Positions 39,092-47,878 of a stretch of DNA of 64,000 bases are shown piece by piece. A model generated the notes under the pieces. It saw only the letters and a list, made by a program, of their open reading frames with translations. It was not told where the DNA came from and made no database searches. Position 1 is the stretch's first letter; the number at the start of each line of letters is the position of its first letter. Both the position numbers and the translations under genes were made by a program. Origin of the DNA: Draconibacterium mangrovi (GTDB lineage Bacteria; Bacteroidota; Bacteroidia; Bacteroidales; Prolixibacteraceae); the NCBI RefSeq assembly GCF_010586825.1, contig NZ_JAAAGB010000009.1:1-64000 (forward strand). Reading direction: 5' to 3'.

Positions 39092-42000
39092 TTATTCAGG
39101 AAATATTGCACCGTCTTGGGTTACTCCGATGGTAACCGTTTGGGTTCCATCTGTAGTCGCTAATGTAATCTGGCCAGTCCTGCCTGGTCCAGAAACAATT
39201 TTAAGCGGTTTAATTAAAATGGAACCATTTCCTGTACCTGAAGAAGGTGTTATAGTGGTTATCCAGGAATCTGTGGTTGTTGCTGTCCAGGAGGTATTTG
39301 AGCTTACGGTCACTGTCTGGCTCAATGGTATAGCATCAAAGGTTAACTGACTGGTATTAACACTCAAAGTGGAAGGAACACCAGTACCACCATCTTCACC
39401 AGCATAATGGTAATCATATTGCTCTACAATTTCACCATCTGCATTTTTTATCTGGTCAAGCCGCCCAAAAGCATCGTACTCATAGTAGGTGGTTACGCCG
39501 TTGGGATCAGTCTGTTCTGTGATACCAATTAAAGGTTTATGAGAATAGGTAATTATCATTGCTGCAGGAGCAACACTTTTCAGACTATTATACAACGTTT
39601 TACTTGAGTAAGAATATGTCTTTCCATCTTGCGAACTGACCTGTGAGTAAGTCGCTCCTTGAACCTTGGCCATTAAATAGTTATCCGTCGCATCCCATAG
39701 ATATGACGTTGTGGTGCCATCTCTACTTGTAATTTGGGTCGGATTACCTTTACTATCGTAATACTCAAATTTTGCCTCCGGATTGGATGAATTATAGTGT
39801 GAATCCATTGTTGAACCATTAAAGGCGGTAAAAGTAGTCAAAGGGGAATTCATTTCTACAGAATAAATCTTATCAGGTACATATCCACCGTAATTTGATT
39901 TATATGTGGTTAGAGTACTACCTACTACTTTATTATCAACCAAATTTGTCTTCTCAACTGGATAGTTTAACATATGCAGATTCGCCATTGATGCATAAAC
40001 CCCGGTATTGATATCTTTAGGATAGCGGTAATTTATCTTAATACTACGTCCTTTACTATCATTAAAAGTTTCCTCAGACAACAAAAAATCACTATAATCA
40101 TAATCATATACTGAAATAATTGTACCATCCTCATAGATATCATATACTTCTTTCCCTGCTAAGATATTCTTTCCCGATTGAACAGTGTACGTCGAATAGT
40201 TAAAGTATCTATCCAACGTGTATTCGGGCAAGACGATGTCATAACTGTAAATATCAATATTACTATTAATGTTTTTATTGGCTGATTGTTCAACCTTCAG
40301 TCCTTTATAAGTATGAGAGATCTGATTGTATAAATATTTCTCTTCTCTTATTGTAGTGAAGCTACCGTTACTAAAAGAGTAAGAAACCTTTCTTTCAAGT
40401 CTCGGTTTATCCCAAGGTCTGTATTTTGTAATATACGATGGCGATCCATTATAAACTTCTCGAGGAATAATATTTCTATTTGATAAAGTTCCTATCTCCA
40501 CCGAATTTCCCACATTATAGTAATAAGTAGTCTTTCCATTTTGGGATGGCGAAGAACTGCTTGAACTATAGTACTCTGACACACATGGATATTTTATAAA
40601 ACCGGGTTGTCCAAATATCGATCCGATATCTCCCAACATAGAGGTCGAATAATTTACGATTCTTGCTACTCCAGAAAACGGCAGATTAAAATTCATTTCG
40701 ATCATTTCTTTAACAAACAGTGATTCCATATTTTGCACCCAAGCCATCGGATACCCACAACCATTCTCTTCCTCTCCATAGGTATAACTTCTTACTAAAG
40801 CTTCAGTGTTAATATTATCAGAGCTGGTTATTTTCTGAATTCTTATTCCTGCATTTCTTACCTGTCCCCCACCTACCGGCATATATTTTCCAGACTCATA
40901 TACATATTCACTACTACCGCCTGTTGGATAAGTAATTCTTTTTAAAGAGAAATAATCAGGGGCCTTGTAGCTTTTTGGCTCTCGCGAAGTTGTAGTGCCA
41001 GACATATAAATATCCATAGTCCGATTTTGACAATTTCCATAAGCAGGATCAGATACCAATATCGGATCATCTGAAAATTCTGAGTGAAAGAAAAGTTCTG
41101 GCGACGTACTTTCTAGATAGTATCCGTAGTGATCAAATGTAAAATTTGTACTAATATCTTTTGAATAGTAATCAAAACTATATGTTTTGACTGCATTCTG
41201 CTCTGAATCATATATCGTTACGTGGTCAAGAAAAATGTGGTTTGAATCATCTGTATAGAAAAATTTTATAGTTTTAATTGACTCTCCACTTCTACTATTA
41301 ATTTGTATTTTCCAAAGTTGGTTGGCATATAATGGATTTCCACCGGATTCATTATTATAAGTAAAAATAATTTCCTCATCCGGTGCCACAATTTTTTTAC
41401 AGAAAAAGGTGTTATATCCATTTGAATTATAAATAGAACCGCCTGGTTCTGATGTTACGGTTTGCAGATCACAGTTATAATCATTGGTCTCTCTAACAGA
41501 GAAATTTCGAATATTATATGTATAAGCAGGATCATCTCTTAAAACATAATCAAAGTTTACTTTTTCTCCTGTTGGCGTTGTAATCTTATGAATTCCCCAT
41601 GCAGTAGCAACAAACCCACCATAGTAATTTGAAGCTGCCTCCGTAAAATTTTGGCTCAAAGTATCGTACTCACCATAAGCATATCTATTTCCGCGATCAT
41701 CTGTAACTTGAATACCTGTAATTGAACCTTGCAACAATGAAGTCAATGAATTACCTGTCACATAATCTATTTGAAGGTTAGACTCTTCAAGAGTCTGTAC
41801 AATCCCATTTACTCTGTCCTGTATTATGAATTCACCTGAACCTCCTGGTGAAGAAAAAACAAATTCATCAAATTCACCATCAAGTTGTCCATAATTTGAC
41901 AAATCTGACTCACGCACAAACTTTGATAAATAACGATCTCTATTAACTTTAAGCTGAGGATCATTGTCCAAATTAATTTGGTTCTCATAATTCAACAAGA

Positions 42001-42367
42001 CGGTGGAAAAATCAGTAGGCATTGATACTAATTCATCAGCATATCCGCGAATGGTCCTTGAAATCCGATATCCAGGATTCAAAACCCAACCAACCCCAAC
42101 ACTGCCGTTTTTTTGATGATATTTGATACCAGAAGCATGATAGGACAAATTAATTGGAATTGACTGATCCTTAAGATTTATCGTGTATAGTGGGATTGAT
42201 ATTTCAGGCATCCCATTATAGTAGGAGACTTCCTGCTTTACATATTTATCAAATTCCGAGCTTGTTGGTGATGGAGGAATAATATTTGCGTTATAAATAC
42301 TTTGTTGAGCACTGGCAATATGAAGTGTATGTAATATTGTAAATAATAGCAGAATATATTTATTCAT
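39092..42367 (-). CDS. RHS-A3: SpvB-like/YD-repeat protein with C-terminal BACON domain
   Basis: This 1091-aa protein has a signal peptide (ending near HIASAQ). The SpvB-like start is present (MPEISIPLYTINLKDQSIPI, then SYHASGIKYH and VGVGWVLNPGYRISRTIRG). The YD region includes YEYDAFGRLDQIKNADGE. The final ~95 residues form a BACON-like domain (WTATTTDSWITTITPSSGTG). The C-terminal YD part is very close to RHS-A1 (GNPTQI...GTTTSYLWDAT). It pairs with RHS-B3, 88 bases downstream. Confidence 0.8.
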   Translation of the reverse strand: MNKYILLLFTILHTLHIASAQQSIYNANIIPPSPTSSEFDKYVKQEVSYYNGMPEISIPLYTINLKDQSIPINLSYHASGIKYHQKNGSVGVGWVLNPGYRISRTIRGYADELVSMPTDFSTVLLNYENQINLDNDPQLKVNRDRYLSKFVRESDLSNYGQLDGEFDEFVFSSPGGSGEFIIQDRVNGIVQTLEESNLQIDYVTGNSLTSLLQGSITGIQVTDDRGNRYAYGEYDTLSQNFTEAASNYYGGFVATAWGIHKITTPTGEKVNFDYVLRDDPAYTYNIRNFSVRETNDYNCDLQTVTSEPGGSIYNSNGYNTFFCKKIVAPDEEIIFTYNNESGGNPLYANQLWKIQINSRSGESIKTIKFFYTDDSNHIFLDHVTIYDSEQNAVKTYSFDYYSKDISTNFTFDHYGYYLESTSPELFFHSEFSDDPILVSDPAYGNCQNRTMDIYMSGTTTSREPKSYKAPDYFSLKRITYPTGGSSEYVYESGKYMPVGGGQVRNAGIRIQKITSSDNINTEALVRSYTYGEEENGCGYPMAWVQNMESLFVKEMIEMNFNLPFSGVARIVNYSTSMLGDIGSIFGQPGFIKYPCVSEYYSSSSSSPSQNGKTTYYYNVGNSVEIGTLSNRNIIPREVYNGSPSYITKYRPWDKPRLERKVSYSFSNGSFTTIREEKYLYNQISHTYKGLKVEQSANKNINSNIDIYSYDIVLPEYTLDRYFNYSTYTVQSGKNILAGKEVYDIYEDGTIISVYDYDYSDFLLSEETFNDSKGRSIKINYRYPKDINTGVYASMANLHMLNYPVEKTNLVDNKVVGSTLTTYKSNYGGYVPDKIYSVEMNSPLTTFTAFNGSTMDSHYNSSNPEAKFEYYDSKGNPTQITSRDGTTTSYLWDATDNYLMAKVQGATYSQVSSQDGKTYSYSSKTLYNSLKSVAPAAMIITYSHKPLIGITEQTDPNGVTTYYEYDAFGRLDQIKNADGEIVEQYDYHYAGEDGGTGVPSTLSVNTSQLTFDAIPLSQTVTVSSNTSWTATTTDSWITTITPSSGTGNGSILIKPLKIVSGPGRTGQITLATTDGTQTVTIGVTQDGAIFPE

Positions 42368-43126
42368 GAGTGTTCTTTTTTAGTTATAAATACTTAGACA
42401 AATAGAATCAATCTATTTAATGAGTTATGTTTATGTCTGTTGTGCAGGTTCGTACTTCCTTTAATCAAATAATATAGTTATGGCTATGATTGAAAATTGT
42501 CAAGGAAATAATAAGATGATTCTCTCCTTGGTTTAATCCAAAAGCCGGGTAGAAATACCCGCTGTCCCTTATACATAGTTTACAAAATAGCCTCCATATG
42601 GTGTAATTGGTGCAATGAATAGAGGAAGAATGTCTTCGCTCAATCATTGATAGGACATTGATTTATGTGCCGAAAAATACAGCCAAAATATTTTTTTAAA
42701 CATAGTTTCAAATGGTTTTAACTTCCCTCATTAACAAAAATTCTAATTGACAATATGGAATTCATTAATGAAATTAAGTCAGAATGAATTTGATGATTCT
42801 CTTAATTAACCACTACATTGTTTTTTAGGACAGTGGCGATGGTTTGGTTAGAAAGCAAATTTTTTTTCGCTTTTTATAAACAATCAGGAAATGATATATT
42901 TGTTTTATCCTGAGCTTTTCTTTAGTTTTTTTCATAAGATGATTTTTTTATGGGAACTGCAATTCCCGTTAATAATTTATTATTAAATATCTTCGTATCT
43001 TTAATGATTACCTTACATTACCTGTGCTGAGATAATTTAGCCTAACAATTTTTTGAATATTAATAGGAAGAAAATCTCTTGAAAGGAGATATGTGTAAAT
43101 CGGGCCTTAAGTTGTTTTTCATTTGG
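42368..43126 (-). promoter_or_regulatory. Leader of RHS operon 3 with the conserved 38-bp element
   Basis: No gene is seen here. The region is the predicted 5' leader of RHS-A3. Positions 42947-42984 hold the third exact copy of the 38-bp element with GGGAACTGCAATTCCC. The second GCCCTCTG hairpin of operons 1 and 2 is not present. The leader is about 790 bases from the predicted transcription start. Confidence 0.55.
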
Positions 43127-43162
43127 TTAATTAATGATATAGAGTTTGCAATTAACAACAAC

Positions 43163-43195
43163 CAAACATAAGAAATTATTTATAAAATAACAAAA
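43163..43195 (-). promoter_or_regulatory. Promoter of RHS operon 3
   Basis: Minus strand TTTTG (43195-43191), 20 bases, TATGTTTG (43170-43163): same spacing as the other two RHS promoters although the surrounding sequence differs. It lies in a short open frame (43127-43309) of unclear origin. Confidence 0.5.
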
Positions 43196-43319
43196 AGCAA
43201 GATTAAGTTTTTCTGAAACACAATTAAAGTGAATATCGTTTTCATTTTTCAATGCAGAGATAAATTCTTCTAAACCGGTTGATGTATCACTAAAACGGAA
43301 TACATTCATGTGGTTGTTT

Positions 43320-43676
43320 ATAAAGCTACCAATAACAAGTTAATGATTTCGGGAGGGGTATGAAAGTAGTTAAAATCGCATTTTTCAGACTGTTCGTAAA
43401 TAGATTGTATTGTTGCGCTGTTTTTGAGTTACGCTTCAAAACATCATGTAATTCCATGACCGCTGGAAACAATCCAACTTCGGAATCGGGCCACCGGGCA
43501 ATATCCGACAGATTTTCCACCGGAATAAGAATACATTTTAAAGCCCCGAAACCGGAATATTGTTTCAGGGCTTTTGTTTCTTCTGCCGTCGGATTCCAAT
43601 TTTCTTTCTCCAATCGAAAGCGAAGCTTAATGGCTTCAATATTTGCACGCAGGTGCTGTTCTATATTAAAGCTCAT
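43320..43676 (-). pseudogene. N-terminal fragment of a conjugative-transposon methylase/helicase
   Basis: The start matches the large N6-methylase/SNF2-helicase protein of Bacteroidota conjugative transposons. Seen are LRANIEAIKLRFRLEKENW, then LKQYSGFGALKCILIP and LFPAVMELHDVLKRN. Near LTTFIPLPKS a one-base deletion changes the frame: the other frame reads YTPPEIINL, the expected catalytic-domain start. After that the gene ends, whereas the full protein is well over 1000 aa. So this is a truncated, frameshifted relic that marks the junction with RHS operon 3. Confidence 0.6.
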
Positions 43677-44100
43677 GTTCTTCCAGCCAGATTTCGATAG
43701 CTCCGGTTAGCTCGGTGTACAAATCGTTGAACTCAGAGCTAAAAGCAAACTCATCATTTAACCTGTATTTTTCAAAAACCGGAACTGCTTCCTGCAGAAA
43801 CCGAACGGCAAATTCTTTAGCTTCTTCCAATGGGATTATTCCAGGAAACTCATTCCAGATAATAGTTACAAGGGTATCGTGTTTTGAAAAGTGAAGCCCT
43901 TTGTACAATTCTTTATGTGCCAGTTCTTCTGCTTCCTGGTGGTTGTGCCCATTTTTAACAGCCTGCGAATAGCATTCTGCCGCAAGATCACTACGGGTAT
44001 TCAGCAGATCGTTATCGTCTGTTAACTCAGGATGACTTTCGTATAAAAAGTGAAGCAATGACAACTTAAACCATGAGAGTTCTTTAGGTGTTGTTTTCAT
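43666..44100 (-). CDS. DUF1896-family conjugative-transposon protein
   Basis: This 144-aa acidic helical protein resembles the DUF1896 family, found beside the methylase/helicase and DUF3945 genes in Bacteroidota conjugative transposons. Typical parts are LSWFKLSLLHFLYESHPEL, YSQAVKNGHNHQEAEELAHK and FSKHDTLVTIIWNEFPG. Function of the family is unknown. It overlaps the truncated gene downstream by 11 bases. Confidence 0.75.
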   Translation of the reverse strand: MKTTPKELSWFKLSLLHFLYESHPELTDDNDLLNTRSDLAAECYSQAVKNGHNHQEAEELAHKELYKGLHFSKHDTLVTIIWNEFPGIIPLEEAKEFAVRFLQEAVPVFEKYRLNDEFAFSSEFNDLYTELTGAIEIWLEEHEL

Positions 44101-44206
44101 GACTTTGAAATTTGAATTTTAAAATGTTGTGAAATGAAGAGGGAAAATAAGCGCCTGGAGTTTATCCGAACGCTCTGATAAAAAGGAAATTCTATTGAAT
44201 TGGATT

Positions 44207-45583
44207 TTACATGGAGTGCGATTTGGCCCGGTTTCGTTTTGTGCTCTGCTGACGTTCTGACGGATTCACCTGATCCTTTTTCAACGCCTCTTTTACATCT
44301 TTGGTCGCCTCATTGGTTTTACCTTCAGAATTAACAGCTACCTGGGTTTTGCTCTTGTTATCGGGTATTACTTCTGCTCCTTTGGTTTGGGCTTTATCAG
44401 GATTCCATTTGTAAAAATCCAGTTTGCCTTTTTCGTCGTTGACCTTTATGTAGGCGTTAAACTCTTCGCCTTTTTTGTCTTTCATTCCGGATACATAGAT
44501 GGTTTCCCGTTTTTCCAGCTTTTGTTGCTGGTCCTCGGTTAGTTCCTTTCCCAAAAGAGAATTGGGAATACGCACCTGTTTTTGTTCGTTTTGGTTTTGC
44601 CCTTGCTGCTGTTGATTATCAAATCGGAAACCTATACCACGTTTATCGGCATCAATTTGCAGGTGAGCATTAAACTCTTTTCCACTACGGGCTGTCATTC
44701 CTTCCATATAAATTGAGCGTCCTTCGGCCAGCTCTTTCTTTTGGTTTTCATCGAGCTTCACACCTTTAATTTCTTCGGGGATTTTTATTTTATCAGCTCG
44801 CGCGGCAACAAGTTCGTTGGTGAGTTTATCAATGGATAAAAATACCGGTGTGCTCTCTCCCTCTTTATACTGTGGTTGCAAAATTCTTCCGGCATTTCCG
44901 GTTTTCAGCAGGTTTTGTTTATCCTCTTCAGTTAAGGTGACACCAAAATACGGACGGTCGAGTTCGGGATTGTTGCGAACCGCATGAACAGCCAGTTTAA
45001 AATCTCCATTTTCGTCCTGACGAAATGCCAGCCGTGCATCGGTTCGGATGTTCAGATTATCGGTTTTAATGGTAATCGGAATCAAACCTGGTGACTTCTG
45101 GTAGTTTAACATGGGTTCAAGATTTTTTGTGTTTTTCAGAAAATCTTTTGAGACACCTAGCATTTCCAATTGCGACCAATCAACTTTGTTCTCATCAATC
45201 AGATTGGGCACTTTCTCCTGAGTTTGTTCTTTCGAAAAGTCCCCGGATTTTACCTCATGCTTTTCCAACATCTCTTTGTTGGACGGGGTATCCGGTTTCT
45301 TTAACATCTTTTCCAGAACGGTTGCTGTCTTCTCAACCAGGTTGGCCGGTACTTTGTAAAACTGAAAATCGATGGGATTTTTATACTGGCGATTGAAATT
45401 GGTGAAGAAGTTCTCCAGCGGATTGCTGTGCCTGTCAATTTTTAAGAAACTTCCTGCATTCGCTTGTTTAGGAGCCTCTGTTTTTAGTTGACCTTTTTCA
45501 TCAAAACCACTTACAGCTTTTAGTTTGTTTTCGTTTTTCTCTTTAACCAGTAATACTTTCTGGTCATTGTTTTTTTGTTCCAT
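44207..45583 (-). CDS. DUF4099/DUF3945 conjugative-transposon protein
   Basis: This 458-aa hydrophilic protein has a DUF4099 part (VDWSQLEMLGVSKDFLKNTK, YQKSPGLIPITIKTDNLNI) and DUF3945-like repeats. The repeats share the pattern GxxLTEDQxxKLxxGxxIYxxGMxxKxGxEFNA, seen twice (about residues 275-310 and 345-385). Such proteins are standard cargo of CTn elements, sometimes fused to topoisomerase. Role is unknown. A Q/N-rich linker lies between the repeats. Confidence 0.75.
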   Translation of the reverse strand: MEQKNNDQKVLLVKEKNENKLKAVSGFDEKGQLKTEAPKQANAGSFLKIDRHSNPLENFFTNFNRQYKNPIDFQFYKVPANLVEKTATVLEKMLKKPDTPSNKEMLEKHEVKSGDFSKEQTQEKVPNLIDENKVDWSQLEMLGVSKDFLKNTKNLEPMLNYQKSPGLIPITIKTDNLNIRTDARLAFRQDENGDFKLAVHAVRNNPELDRPYFGVTLTEEDKQNLLKTGNAGRILQPQYKEGESTPVFLSIDKLTNELVAARADKIKIPEEIKGVKLDENQKKELAEGRSIYMEGMTARSGKEFNAHLQIDADKRGIGFRFDNQQQQGQNQNEQKQVRIPNSLLGKELTEDQQQKLEKRETIYVSGMKDKKGEEFNAYIKVNDEKGKLDFYKWNPDKAQTKGAEVIPDNKSKTQVAVNSEGKTNEATKDVKEALKKDQVNPSERQQSTKRNRAKSHSM

Positions 45584-45681
45584 AATACATTTCTTTTAAT
45601 GATTTAAAAGCGAATGTATTTTTGATTTAGCGACTTCGAATCAAACTGGCCGCAATTGGCGTTGAACGGGTGAAGTTGGCT

Positions 45682-46377
45682 TTACAATCTGGTTTTTGCT
45701 AATAATTTATCATATTCGTCTTCTAACTTATATCTGCTATAATCTTCTATATCCGTTTTTAACTCTTCTAATTTTGGAATACAACCAATTGTCATTTTAA
45801 ATTCATCGTCAATTTTAGATACAGATACTGCAAGTTCTTCCATTTTTTCTTGCAATTCCTTAACTCGTGCTCTGGTCATTCTATTCATTTCTATTTTAAC
45901 ATCATCGGTAAATTGAATATCTGATTTAAATAAATGGAACTCAAACCCATCGTTACTCTTAAAACCAAGGCTCAAAGCTGACCTTTTTGAATTCTCATAT
46001 TTCTTCTCACCTAAATCAATTTCATTGATCGTAATCCGAATTTTTTCTTTGATTTTAAATATGTGAGGTAATATTGTATTGCTCATAGCTTTAAATAAAT
46101 GACCTTGCTTACGGTACTTTTTTAACACGTATGCATGGAGGTCATCTAAATCTTCCATTACCAATAAAGCTCCGACATAGAGCGAACTTTCATTCTTTAC
46201 AAAATAAAATTGTTCCCTTTTATCACGATATAATCGCCCTGATGAGTTGAAACCAAGTTTTACTTTATGCCAAACAATTCCATATTCAACATTTTCGGAG
46301 AGTTTCTGGAGAAAGATATCCTCTTTATCTCCATCATTTAATTTGTTAATTATCGTCTTTATTGATTTGTTATGCAT
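45682..46377 (-). CDS. GNAT-like acetyltransferase with C-terminal coiled coil
   Basis: This 231-aa protein's residues ~60-110 resemble GNAT motif A: LYVGALLVMEDLDDLHAYVL followed by KYRKQGHLFKAM, where the R-x-x-G-x-x-x-K loop would bind acetyl-CoA. The following strand-helix reads NSKRSALSLGFKSNDG, another GNAT feature. The C-terminal ~70 residues are helical and charged (MTRARVKELQEKMEELAVSV). Substrate is unknown. It sits alone in the CTn region. Confidence 0.55.
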   Translation of the reverse strand: MHNKSIKTIINKLNDGDKEDIFLQKLSENVEYGIVWHKVKLGFNSSGRLYRDKREQFYFVKNESSLYVGALLVMEDLDDLHAYVLKKYRKQGHLFKAMSNTILPHIFKIKEKIRITINEIDLGEKKYENSKRSALSLGFKSNDGFEFHLFKSDIQFTDDVKIEMNRMTRARVKELQEKMEELAVSVSKIDDEFKMTIGCIPKLEELKTDIEDYSRYKLEDEYDKLLAKTRL

Positions 46378-46841
46378 TCCACACTCTTAATATTCTGTTT
46401 TAGTAAAGTTATACATAAAATTCTTCCTATGCCCCAGCATTTCTCAAATCGCATTTTCATGCACACCGCTGCTCATGATTCGCAGTTTCCCGGTGGATTG
46501 AAACTGCTCAATCGAAAAGCCTTTGCATCGCACGGCAAAATAATCCCTTACATTTATTCCAGGGATACATTTGCCTTCTGCCTGCCCCTATAAAATTCAA
46601 TTTAACGTTACTATGCCTCCGGTAACTTCATTCGAGGGAATTTTTCCGAGCCTAGCCGGAACACTCCCAGCATTCAGTAACCTCCGGCACCGCACACAAG
46701 AGTAAAGCTTTCATTTCTTTTCATTCAACCTGTTCTCACAGACCTCATTTCAGTACATTCAAACTTTACACTTGTTTTTGCCTCCACTGGATTTAGAATA
46801 GTAGCTTACTGACTTTTGAAAAAGTACAGTTATCATTTTAC
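46378..46841. other. Noncoding stretch, nothing recognised
   Basis: No frame here looks like a real protein. It is less AT-rich than the neighbours and has an imperfect direct repeat (CCTCCGGTAAC near 46617 and TAACCTCCGG near 46679). It could be transfer or regulatory DNA of the CTn, but I see no oriT that I can support. Confidence 0.3.
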
Positions 46842-47051
46842 TCAATTTATAGATTCTTCTTTCCCGCATTCCAATTTAAGAATGTGCTTTCCGTCCGGCC
46901 ATTGTTGTTCTGTTGGCAAAATAAAGACCATGTTTTTGGAGCCTGCAAGTTCAGGCCTGCTGTTTTGCAGCAAATCTCCAACCTCCTGGCGTCGAATAGT
47001 ATTTCCTGCAAAAAACTTGCAGGTCCAACACGCCTTTTTTAACCGGGCCAC
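46842..47051 (-). CDS. Possible small cysteine-containing protein
   Basis: A 69-aa frame with ACWTCKFFAGNTIRRQEVGD and MVFILPTEQQWPDGKHIL reads like a protein rather than a shadow: no gene lies on the other strand. It has a CxxC pair. Family is unknown. Could also be a decayed gene. Confidence 0.3.
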   Translation of the reverse strand: MARLKKACWTCKFFAGNTIRRQEVGDLLQNSRPELAGSKNMVFILPTEQQWPDGKHILKLECGKEESIN

Positions 47052-47253
47052 AAAACAACAACGACCGACCCGATGGAAAGACGCATAATATTAAACGAAT
47101 GAAATATGGAAAAGAAGAATAGAAATAAATATTTTGAAAATGGAAGTAAAGAAAAACAAAACTCACTCTCCTCCGGAATCCGCATAGGTGAGTTTGGAAT
47201 TGTTATTGTACTGCTCATAACATCACAATTATCAACCTTTTAAAACTGCCCAA

Positions 47254-47478
47254 ATGAGAGAGAAAGCTAACAAATTACCGTTTCGATGGATTTTAAGAAT
47301 CATTGTTATCGTACTTTCATCTTATATTACCGGATTAAGTTTCTGGTATTGTTTACTGGCTTATATCGCAATTCTGTTCCTGATTGAATTTGCTAAAAAT
47401 ATGATCGTAGTTATCCTTGGTATTGCCATAGTTGTTACGGTAACTCTTGCCATGTTTCTTGGATTGATAGCGCTTTAA
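47254..47478 (+). CDS. Small two-helix membrane protein
   Basis: This 74-aa protein has two or three hydrophobic helices (ILRIIVIVLSSYITGLSFWY and MIVVILGIAIVVTVTLAMFL). The family is not recognised. It sits between the CTn genes and the defence island with no partner overlap. Confidence 0.45.
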   Translation: MREKANKLPFRWILRIIVIVLSSYITGLSFWYCLLAYIAILFLIEFAKNMIVVILGIAIVVTVTLAMFLGLIAL

Positions 47479-47677
47479 TCTTTTATAAGAATAGTTTTAA
47501 TACATCATAACGCAGAGCCGTTTCGCCCTGCTTCTTTTTTCATGAGCCTGTGCGGTTTGAAAGAAGCAAAAAACCGTGAAGAAGTAAAAGTGGAGATAAG
47601 GAAACAGCATTAAGATTGATTCTATATCTTATTTTTTGAGATATAATTGTATTTTAGACAACAAAAATTTTATTGAT

Positions 47678-47878
47678 GTGAATCGCATTAAGGTAGTGCT
47701 TGAAGAGAAAGGTATTAAACAAACCTGGCTGGCTGGGAAACTTGGAAAGAGCTACAATATGGTTAACTCCTATGTACAAAACAGACAACAACCACGACTC
47801 GAAGTGTTGATGCAAATTGCAGAAATATTAGATGTTGATGTTAAAGACCTGATTGTCTCAAACAAAAGTTATATATGA
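47678..47878 (+). CDS. XRE-family regulator of the type I R-M operon
   Basis: This 66-aa single-domain HTH protein runs NRIKVVLEEKGIKQTWLAGK, then SYNMVNSYVQNRQQPRLEVL and AEILDVDVKDLI. I choose the GTG at 47678 because family members begin at this residue; a TTG at 47636 would add 14 residues. It overlaps hsdR by four bases. It likely controls the restriction operon, as small XRE genes before hsdR do in many Bacteroidota. Confidence 0.75.
   Translation: MNRIKVVLEEKGIKQTWLAGKLGKSYNMVNSYVQNRQQPRLEVLMQIAEILDVDVKDLIVSNKSYI

Noticed and set aside
15469-42367. T9SS export signal on RHS proteins
   Set aside because: The C-termini end in YD repeats, BACON domains or toxin tips; no gliding-type sorting domain pattern is seen.
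43127-43309. 60-aa minus-strand frame (MNVFRFSDTSTGLEEF...)
   Set aside because: May be another piece of the truncated CTn methylase/helicase, but I cannot match it with confidence, and the RHS operon 3 promoter lies within it.
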